Source: Limnanthes douglasii subsp. nivea (lineage: Eukaryota; Streptophyta; Magnoliopsida; Brassicales; Limnanthaceae). Taken from it: a stretch of DNA of 64,000 bases. The notes beneath the pieces are model-generated. The model had not been told where the DNA came from. It searched no databases and saw nothing but the letters and a program-made list of their open reading frames with translations. Position 1 is the first letter of the stretch. Each line of letters starts with the position of its first letter. The position numbers and the translations under genes were made by a program. The DNA is taken from positions 46,954,742-47,018,741 of the forward strand of contig JAUPFV010000005.1 in NCBI GenBank assembly GCA_036936605.1, read 5' to 3'. Positions 56,190 through 64,000 of this stretch are shown piece after piece.

Positions 56190-56358
56190 TAGGGTGATAG
56201 GAGGGTCGAAAAAGTGGGATGGAATTGAAAAATGGGTATATATAGTGGAAGGGTATTTTTGTCCAATTTATTAGTCTGGGTATTAAGTAACACTATGTTA
56301 AAAACGGGTACCGCCGGGTAATAAGATAGTTGAGTGGGTATTTTCAGGTACTTTTCTC
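56190..56358 (-). repeat. Right terminal inverted repeat of MULE-2
   Basis: Inverted, diverged partner of 46227-46390. Confidence 0.85.
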
Positions 56359-56367
56359 ATTATATAA
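56359..56367. repeat. Target site duplication of MULE-2, right
   Basis: ATTATATAA, identical to 46218-46226. Confidence 0.9.
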
Positions 56368-57100
56368 TATAAAAATCATATTTATTTATTAATAAATAAA
56401 ACATATAAATCATAATTAAAAAACTAAATAATATGATATTGATTTTTAATATAATTATATTATATTTTTATATAATAGTTTTTTTCGTTTTCTTTCTTTT
56501 TAGTTTTTTAAAAAACCCGATATTATTTCTTCCTTTCTCTAGTGATTTTTTAATGGAAAATAATCCATTTGATAATTCAGTTCGATTGTGGCGGTGTATT
56601 TTAAATTTGGATAGATCATGTTATATATTTTATGTTACGGTTCGATATATTCAATTTTTTTATTTTATTTTTAGGTTATCAACTGAAATCTGATTATTTG
56701 ACTTCGTCGTTTAGGAATTGTACAGGACACCAATCAAATAAAATAGAATTCTAGCAAACAAAAGTAAAAATTTAATGAATATATTAATTATACATGCATA
56801 TAAGCGGTATTTTTACACATGAGGTCGAATTATAATTTGAGTTATTAATGAACCAATGACTATACTTATTATTTTTTATTACTAGACATGCGTCCCAAAT
56901 ATGATCCTTGTAAACTAGTTGAAGGATGACAATATAAAAAATGGCAGCCACAGTTACCAATGTGAGGATCAGTTTTTCTAATTTTAAATATTTTTTTTTT
57001 AGTGTCCAAAAGATTTTTACTGATATAATTCACTGGTTTTGGGTAAGTACCTTATTCTCGAACCAAAACCACACTAACAACATAATGTGACACTGCTATG
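56368..57100. other. AT-rich spacer, no gene seen
   Basis: T-rich frames (for example 56433-56693) are low-complexity and do not look like a gene. The last 100 bp may be the decayed edge of the retrotransposon to the right. Confidence 0.5.
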
Positions 57101-57408
57101 TAGATGTATAATTTCTCCTCCATATTAGGTTTTGTCAGAATTTCTGGTGAGGACATATATTCTTTAATCCGATGAAAGCTTCAAAATATTCTTGGGTCAA
57201 GCTAAAAGAATTGGCCTGCCTCAACACTGCAATGAATGGAGCACATTTATCCGATGACCGAGATATAAATCTATTTAAAGCTACCAGTCTCCATGTCAGA
57301 ATCTATAGTTCTTTGATTTTTTGAGGTGCTGCCATAGTGCTCAAATCATTTAACTGTACATGATCAACCTCTATTCCACGTTCACTAACTATGTACCAAA
57401 GAAAGTTT

Positions 57409-58140
57409 TCAGACCGTACCCCAAATGTAAACTTCTTTGGGTTTAGCTTCAAATTTATTTTGGGTTAAGCGGTGGTAAGTCGGCCTAGCATTTTCTAACC
57501 CAAATGGCATAACCTTATTACGATACAGGCCTCTTCTAGTGATACATATCGTGCTTTCTTGGTCCTTCGGATCCATCAGGATTTGATTGTACCCAACATA
57601 CGCATCTATGAATGATAATAACCGGTTACTAGTAGTTGAGTCCACTGGTGATCTATCTGAGGGACCGAGAAATGACCTTTTGGACAAGCTTTATTTAGAT
57701 TAGTGAAATCCACACACATTCGCCACTTACCATATTTATTTTTCACTATAATTGGATTGGAACTCCATAAAAGATATTGTAAGTCTCACGTGTCCAACCT
57801 TAGATAAGCGATCTACCTCTACCACGACTGCCTCAGATTTTTCTTGAGAAAAAAACCTTCATTTTTGGACGATAGAACACACATTACTTCGAATAGCCAG
57901 TCTATAACAAATGATCTCGGTCGGTACTCCCGCCACATGTTTCGTACACCACGCAAACATACTCTGATTCGTTGGAAAAAATAGAATTAACTTCTCCCTC
58001 ATCGCATGAGATAACTTTGTACCGATTTTTAAACTTTTTCCGTTTGAGAAAATATGATCCTCAAAACTTTCACCAGGGACAAAATACCCGGGGTCTCCCC
58101 CAAATCATCTATGAGATCGGACCTTGAGGAAAACCCCACT
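57409..58140 (-). pseudogene. Reverse transcriptase remnant of element 3
   Basis: The open piece 57687-57409 reads TSNRLLSFIDAYVGYNQI with the first RT Asp, then MDPKDQESTICITRRGLYRN and KVMPFGLENARPTYHRL. Upstream, in other frames, are the KKKYGKW-like and VVEVDRLSK-like blocks (57720-57840). The sequence around the catalytic YxDD box is lost: the frame passes directly to a thumb-like NLKPKEVYIWG. Broken and inactive. Confidence 0.8.
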
Positions 58141-58199
58141 AACTGGTATGTCCTTCTCGATTCGCCCCCTTGATCTGCTTTGGGGCCAAATCGTTCCGG

Positions 58200-58960
58200 T
58201 AACATTCTCTCGCCATTTTAAGGCTACTTTAATTGTTCCAACATTGTTTCCACCATATATTTCAAGCATTGGTGAACAGTTGATGCTACTGCATGTATTC
58301 TAGATAGTCAAAACCTTCCAAAAATTGCATTGTAAGATGTTGGAGTATATAACAATATAAGCAAAACTGTCACTACCTTTTTAAATAGTCCCCGACCTAG
58401 TTCTACTGTTCCTTCAAACTCTCCAACCACTTCAGTTGTTACCCCAGTACACCCTACAATCGTTCAATCTGACAGAAGAATTGTTGGACGGTTCACTATC
58501 TTTTCATAAGTTATCATGAACATAATATTAGCCGAATTATCGGTAGCAATAAAGATTCTTCATATTTCATCCCTTGCAATTTCTAATATAATAACCATAC
58601 TATCTTCATTTGGACCCACTACCTCCGTCATATCATTATCTTCGAAAAAACTTATTGGAGACAAATTTTTATAAAAGTATGGTGAATCACTTGCTTTTAA
58701 CTGGGGTTGCTAAGCTGATGATCATCCTTGCAATAGTATCCCCTCAAAAAATTGTTAATGATTCAAATAAAGTACATAACTCACCAACGTTTCCTCTCAC
58801 GACTGACTGCTCTACCACCAAGACGTTGTTCCTGTCCGGTTTTGGATCTAAATACTCCATGAAAATGTCAAATTCATCAACAAGTTCCGAAATCATCCGA
58901 GTATTTTCTTGCTTCAGAGTTGTAAGAGAATTTTTATTTACGAATGTTGTTAGCTTCACA
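58200..58960 (-). pseudogene. Protease region of element 3
   Basis: The minus strand holds SELVDEFDIFMEYLDPKPDR and CTLFESLTIF (58959-58744), the acidic linker before the protease. Then come fragments around the protease site and the SYNAIFGRFxLSRIHAVAST block near 58340-58290. Stops and frame changes throughout. Confidence 0.7.
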
Positions 58961-59299
58961 TTCTCAATTAAGGTATATATTTATTTTTTAGTGCCACACA
59001 ATCCTTTGTGTCATGCCCAATATTCTCATGATACTTATAATACTATTGTGTTTGTTTTCCCTAAAAGTATGTATTGGAAGTGGCTTGCAGAATTGTATAT
59101 GGGACGTGCTCTATAAAACATTGTTGCTACACACTATGTCAGCTCAACTAATTGTGTTGGTCGGATCCATTTGTTAGATATAGGTCAGACGTATTATTAT
59201 GTGTTCACAACTTGTGTATTCACCTTCGACTTTAGAGGTACGTGGGTTGGTGTTTGAGTTGGTGCTCAAGCTCAGACAATAGTTATTGGATATGAACTT

Positions 59300-60160
59300 T
59301 TATGCAGTAGCATTTGAGTCTGATGGAATTTATTTTGCTCAAACTGTGCCATAGAGTCCATATTCAACGCTTGTGTTTCCTCCACAAAACTTATTTCTAT
59401 ACATGGTCAAACAAGGCCCCAAATATCATGGCTTTCCATTCTACAACATTATCCTTTATTATTCCAGGGAGAGGTCCAATTCGGAAAGCTGCTAATGCCA
59501 CCTTATCTTCACAAATTTCCATCCCAGTCTTACTCTTGATAAAACAATTTGTATAATCCTTAAGGCTCTCTCCCGATTTACGCCTTCAGTAAATAATTGT
59601 GTCTCCGTTTGCACATAATGTTTTGCTTCCCACGAAATGCTGACGGAAGATGTTCCAAAACGTATCAAAATTTATAATACAACGCTTTGGCATGCGATTT
59701 TACCACTTCAAAGTTGCATTCTTGAATGTTTGGGGGAAATCTCTGCATAACAATTTATCATCATCGTCATAGTTGATCATAAAATTCTTGAATTGTTCAA
59801 TATGGTTGTCCAGATCTTGCATTCCATCGAAATTTTATAGCTTTGAAATGGAAAACCACTTAGGCAGATGCCCTGAAAGAATCTCTGAAGAGAACAGAGA
59901 TGTCCTCAAATTATGATCGACTTTATACAAGTTATCCTCGATACCTTCATTTGATGTCGTATGTAAACCTTCCTCAGTTGGATATGTAAAATAGTTTTAC
60001 TTACGCGATACTTAAAATTATGGTTTCCCGAGGGAATCTGCACATGGGGTGCTTGCTTCCTTTTAGCAACATTCGCACAAATATTTTGGTCCTCGGACCC
60101 CAATCCTCGTTTATCTCGATCCTACCTTTCTTTTCTCGAATCTCTAGTCCGATAAGATGT
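59300..60160 (-). pseudogene. gag remnant of element 3
   Basis: Minus-strand fragments near 59900-59500 follow the gag core of element 2 (FSKLYNFDGMQDLDNHIEQF, then MPKRCIINFDTFW, then GDTIIY). 60103-59906 is an N-terminal fragment. It is not open over any long stretch. Confidence 0.65.
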
Positions 60161-61190
60161 TAGCACACATATTTCCTTCCCTTATCAAGTATTATCAACT
60201 CTGCTGGAAGATGAGGTTGGTAACATTTTCCAAGTAGTTACAACCCTAGTGAACTTGTTTATTCTACCAGGGTCTAGCCACTATCAAGATCAAACACAAG
60301 ATCCTAACCCCTGTAGTACCTATTTCTAAATATAGCATGTCTAAAGCCTATAATTTCGATGGTCCGATCCCATAAATAGTTCCTCAGGTTCATACTAATC
60401 TCAATGAAGTCAGAGTGGCCGAAGTTCATCAAGACAACTCAATCACTTTGAGTTATGATCTTTTCCACATCTCGAAGGGTGGAGGAGTTCAAAGACATCA
60501 ATCTATCTAGCTCATACTGAACAATTGCTACAATTTTTATGGATGTATATCAAACCATGAATGCCAACTTGAAAGGTTTTGATTAAAAATATCATGATCC
60601 CGATTTCTTTTTTGATTTCGATATAAGTATAAAATCTATATTTTAGTTATCGTCCAGTTACCCGAGTTCGGTAAAACTCATGCCTCTACAAGGGATGATT
60701 AAATAATAATATACATGGATACGATTGAGGCTTAACCTGCCTCTGCATTCACACCTCTTTAGATTCTTCTAACTAGTAGATATGTTTCATATCCAAGCCA
60801 CACCGAACGTTTATAAAAATTTAATGGCCATAATTACCGCATTCAAAATTGTCAAGACATAATTAAGACCCTCACCCAAGTAAAGTTATTAGTACCACCA
60901 AGTTTGCGAATTATTTGACATACCCTATCTTGCTATCACCTGATCCTACCATGAAAATGTAAGGTTGTGAATGACCTAATATGGTCAGATAAACAATTGG
61001 GAAGACAAATGTAAGGAGTATCACTCATAGCCGATGGAAACACCACTCATCATATATTTTTTACTCGTGATCATTTTTTACCTTAAGCGTTATATGTTTA
61101 TTCTAGTTTACTCTTGTCTATTTTCACTCTCATGATTTCGATTTATTTTTATTTATGTTGTAGAATTTGGTAACCTAGCTAAGTCACAAA
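60161..61190. other. Unassigned retrotransposon-like DNA
   Basis: Between gag of element 3 and the antisense ORF debris of the next element. It may contain decayed LTRs of one or both, but I cannot match a pair. No gene. Confidence 0.4.
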
Positions 61191-62272
61191 CTTGAAATGA
61201 AAGAAGACGCTAAAAGATATTAGCTCATACACGATGTCTCATTGGAAAAAGAAGTTTCACAATCTTTTTACTTATGCAAGCCAAGATGATAGGTCGTCTA
61301 CAGAGCTGAACCTCTCAAGATTTAAGGTCTCGATCATGTCATCATAGGATATAGACAAGTGGTTAAGAGACTTCCTATTACTTTCACTAACCGAGGGATG
61401 GTTGACACTTGTATCTTGCAGGTTTTCTTAGGGGTTGAGGTAATAGTATTGTAATTACGGAGATACTATTAGGAACGTTTGGCCATCATATCTCATAATA
61501 AGTGTATGTTTTATTTTTTTTATTGATTAACAGACAATTAGAAATATGTACCGGGCTATCCAAACCTGAATGAGAGGAACCTCATGGCATTTTTAGAATT
61601 TTATATCCTTTTAAAGAACCCTCTTAAGAATCCCAAATACGTGGCCAAGTTCGACGCTAAGTTAACTAGAGTTTCTACAGAGTTACTCGTCTACACGAAC
61701 AAGTTTTTGAAGAATAGACCTGAATGAGAAAAAGCTATTATTGCTCTATTTAATAATAATCATCAAAGAGACACTAGACATTTAGAAAAATAGAAGAGGA
61801 TTGGGATGAGGAGAAAAGGAAATTATAGGATGAGATTAACCTTTTTAAGGGTAAGTTAAAAGAGAGCGAGAACTCCAAACTTAAATCAGTTCAAGACAAT
61901 ACCGATTTTGCTATGGAAGTGGCTCGTAGTCAGGCTGGAGCGTAATGTTTCTTAATATTCATGAGGCGTTTCTCAACTTCCCCTTAGGAAATATTTGGAT
62001 CTACATCATGCAAGAGGATCCACTAGAAAGGGTGGTGGTAGAGAATGAAAATATGAAATAGCAGACTACCAACTAGATCCAGAGGCTAATGGAACTACTG
62101 AAAACTTGAAAGATTCTCTTGCAATAGAAGGCGAAGTTTCTGTAGATGATGGGACAGACAATTTGGCCGATTTTGTTGAAATAAAAGTGACACCAACACC
62201 ATTTAAATTATTTGTGCATTTTAACTTCACTTTTTTTAATCTATTTTTCGACATCAAGTCCCCGAGAGTTTA
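61191..62272 (+). pseudogene. Antisense extra ORF remnant of element 4
   Basis: The plus strand holds frame pieces with RNLMAFLEFYILLKNPLKNP (about 61578), a charged likely coiled-coil part (61790-61930), FAMEVARSQAGA and, after a frame change, STSPLGNIWIYIMQED (about 61973-62020). This matches the end of the element 2 antisense ORF, LGDLWTYV followed by ED. A further open piece ends at about 62272 (VDDGTDNLADFVEIK). The element itself reads on the minus strand. Confidence 0.55.
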
Positions 62273-62930
62273 GAATATAGTTATTGTATATTTTATTACT
62301 TATTTTTACTAAATTATTTTGATGACCAAGACATGGTTTGTATGCAGTGTTGTATTGAACCGTTTGATGTCCGAAAATATCAACATAATTTTTTGCTTCA
62401 TATTTGTGTTGTGTTTTTCTAGAGGCTTACACGGTATTATTCTCATTTGAAGGTGACAAAATCTCCATAGGGGTTGTCAAACCATAAACACTTACTTGGC
62501 TACTAGAGTTTATGATACTTATAATTTATTTTGCTTGAACGATTGGATTTGGGTCAGTGACGGCGGTTCATGGTCGATCTCTATTGAGGTATTGTTGATC
62601 TACTAAAATTATCGAGCCTTGAATTTTGATAGTTTCAGCAATGACAAACTACTAACCTTATATGAACCCATTTACTATTTATTTTTCTTGTGTTAGTCAG
62701 ATATAGTTTTAATTTTGTAATTTTACCGACCGAGGCCAAATCTTTGAACCTTGTACCTTGGTTATGCTCATTTATTTTTTATTAATTATTTAACACATAT
62801 TTTTTCTCTTGCCTAATCTTAAAGTGGTCGAGTAAATAAGTGCCTCATTAAAATCTCTTTACGCCACTAAGATAAAAAAAAGAAAACTACTGAACAAATC
62901 AATTGTGTTTATCAAAGAATTATATTTACA
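62273..62930. other. Spacer between antisense ORF and pol of element 4
   Basis: No frame. CCTCATTAAAATCTC then TTTACGCCACTAAGA at about 62846-62875 matches the equivalent spot of element 2 (CCTCATTAAAACCTC then ACCGCGCCACCAGAG at about 31465-31494), which supports the alignment of the two elements. Confidence 0.6.
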
Positions 62931-64000
62931 TGAATAGTAAATCTTGTCTTCATTCTCTCAAGTAAGTAGGGATTCGAGTAATCTATGTTCTAAGTACGTT
63001 ACAAAGATCTTCCTTGTTCATCGACTAACTTGTATTTTTATGACTTCACCTTTTCCAGCACTATATATGAACCTTTACATATTTGTTATGTTTTGAAACT
63101 TTACTTAACACATTCTCCCTTATTTGGAAATTATGTTGCACACTTTTGATTTATACTTACTTCTCATTAATGTTTGGTAATGTCGAACCCTTATATGTGT
63201 TGTGGTTCTTTGATGGGTAGTTTGGTAATCCCACAAGACCTCCTACAAGAAATTTGGTTACTTGGCGGTCGCTCTTTCTACTGTATTTTACAAACCGTCA
63301 ATTATGATTTTGTTAGTGACCTCAACTTAATCATTGGTTTGAGGTTAAAAAGGTGTTAAACAATATTTATTTATGCCTTGATTTTGACAGAAAGAATCAA
63401 TATTGACGTTTTGGAACTGAGTACCTGTCAACTGTAATTATATTCATTATTCTGAACTTGAAACAAATATTATTTTTCAGAAATTGAAGTACCTCATTTG
63501 CTCTTATCGCTGTTAAGAGCCATGCTTCTACCTGATAGAACTACTATTGAATCACTCAGTATGGTTTACGATCTACACGAAATAATAAACCCTAAAATCT
63601 TGTGATTAACTACTAGAGATAGGCTATATAACTTATGGGTTTTCCTGCAATCCATTGTTAGAGATTGATTTCTCATTTAAACTCTTTTAAGTTTCTTTAG
63701 ATTCGCGATGGTTGTGGATCTTCCAATACAGGAAAGCAACGACTAACATGATAAATTTAGATTCAATGAATATCTTAACATTCACCTCATTTATAAAAGA
63801 AATACAATTAGAAACCTTAGTTGTGTTAAGTCTATTAATTTATCCGTTTTGTGAAATGTGGACCATAATCACTAAATTGATCAATCAATTCAATCCATGA
63901 ATTATTAGCTCAAGCTTAAGTGTTGATATTTGGGCCATAACCTTCATAGTTCCCAAATTCAACCCGGTTAGCACACTTATACCTTTATAACGCATTTTTA
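62931..64000 (-). pseudogene. Integrase C-terminus of element 4, running off the window
   Basis: On the minus strand near 63160-62960 are FQIRENVLSKVSKH, VHIVLEKVKS and KYKLVDEQGRSL, parallel to the GPYVVIEKLKP end of element 2 integrase. Upstream sequence to the right edge should be the rest of pol but is too degraded to read. Confidence 0.5.

Larger units (their letters stand above)
46227..56358 (+). mobile_element. Mutator-like element with MURA and ULP1-like genes (MULE-2)
   Basis: 10,132 bp. The left end (GGGAAATTGCACTTAAAG) and the inverted right end (GAGAAAAGTACCTGAAAA on the opposite strand) each lead into TACCCACTCAACTAT. Similarity continues for about 160 bp (GTTACTTAATACCCA on both sides). 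A perfect 9-bp target duplication, ATTATATAA, flanks it. Inside are a MURA transposase pseudogene (+), a short intact ORF (-) and a multi-exon C48 peptidase-like gene (-). MULEs carrying ULP1-like peptidase genes are a known plant group (Kaonashi or KI-MULE type). MURA and the peptidase gene carry stops, so this copy is not autonomous, but the perfect target duplication suggests a fairly recent insertion. Confidence 0.95.
57100..60160 (-). mobile_element. Truncated Ty3/gypsy element, relative of element 2 (element 3)
   Basis: Minus-strand order gag (60.1-59.3 kb), protease region (58.96-58.3 kb), RT (58.1-57.1 kb). It stops in the RT C-terminal region; RNase H and integrase are missing at the left end. 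Protein blocks match element 2 closely: EFDIFMEYLDPKPDRNNV with LCTLFESLTIF (58959-58744), and CIINFDTFW with NGDTIIY (about 59690-59600). No LTR found. Many stops. Confidence 0.75.

Overview
This window looks like a transposon-dense intergenic block of a plant nuclear genome, most likely a eudicot. The signs are an AT-rich background, Ty3/gypsy elements of the Tat type with extra antisense reading frames, Ty1/copia and LINE remnants, hAT and Mutator elements, and plant-type introns. The species cannot be named from the sequence. I found no convincing host gene, tRNA, rRNA, CRISPR array or organellar DNA. Nearly everything that can be recognised is a mobile element or its debris, and most coding regions are broken by stops or frameshifts.

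Layout. 0.5-1.9 kb: a minisatellite array beside a half-preserved terminal repeat. 2.68-2.98 kb: a fold-back MITE. 3.3-11.5 kb: an old plus-strand Ty3/gypsy copy (element 1) with minus-strand extra-ORF debris downstream of pol. 13.3-14.1 kb: a second kind of minisatellite with a related terminal repeat. 13.9-28.07 kb: a tandem duplication of about 7.08 kb. Each copy holds a copia gag fragment (+), a copia RT fragment (-), LINE-like DUF4283 ORF1 debris (-), and the LTR end of element 2. 27.22-37.68 kb: element 2, a structurally complete minus-strand Tat-type retrotransposon (10,456 bp) with 422-bp LTRs, PBS, PPT and a long plus-strand antisense ORF that carries an 87-bp intron. 38.4-42.0 kb: a Mutator-like element (MULE-1) with a FAR1-like transposase pseudogene. 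42.0-43.2 kb: the best-preserved minisatellite element, with terminal inverted repeats on both sides. 43.28-43.50 kb: a small MITE. 45.30-46.00 kb: a hAT-type element with an 8-bp target duplication. 46.23-56.36 kb: MULE-2, a 10.1-kb Mutator-like element with a perfect 9-bp target duplication. It carries a MURA transposase pseudogene (+), an intact 164-codon acidic ORF (-) and a multi-exon ULP1/C48 peptidase-like gene (-). 57.1-60.1 kb: gag to RT of a relative of element 2 (-). 60.2-64 kb: the antisense ORF end and integrase end of another such element, running off the window.

The strongest unexplained signal is in MULE-2. Its introns and intergenic spacers, but not its exons, contain about 47 copies (hand count) of an 8-bp motif, GCTGCGAA/GATGCGAA or its complement. 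Many are paired as short hairpins whose flanking bases tend to match. I know of no described element or regulatory system with this pattern. The second is a dispersed element family in which diverged inverted repeats flank minisatellite arrays, and the array monomer differs between copies.

The locus also keeps a readable order of events. Element 2 inserted into LINE-like debris; its two LTRs now differ at about 19-20 of 422 sites by hand count. A tandem duplication then copied its 3' LTR and 428 bp of interior together with upstream DNA; the duplicated LTRs differ at about 9 of 422 sites.
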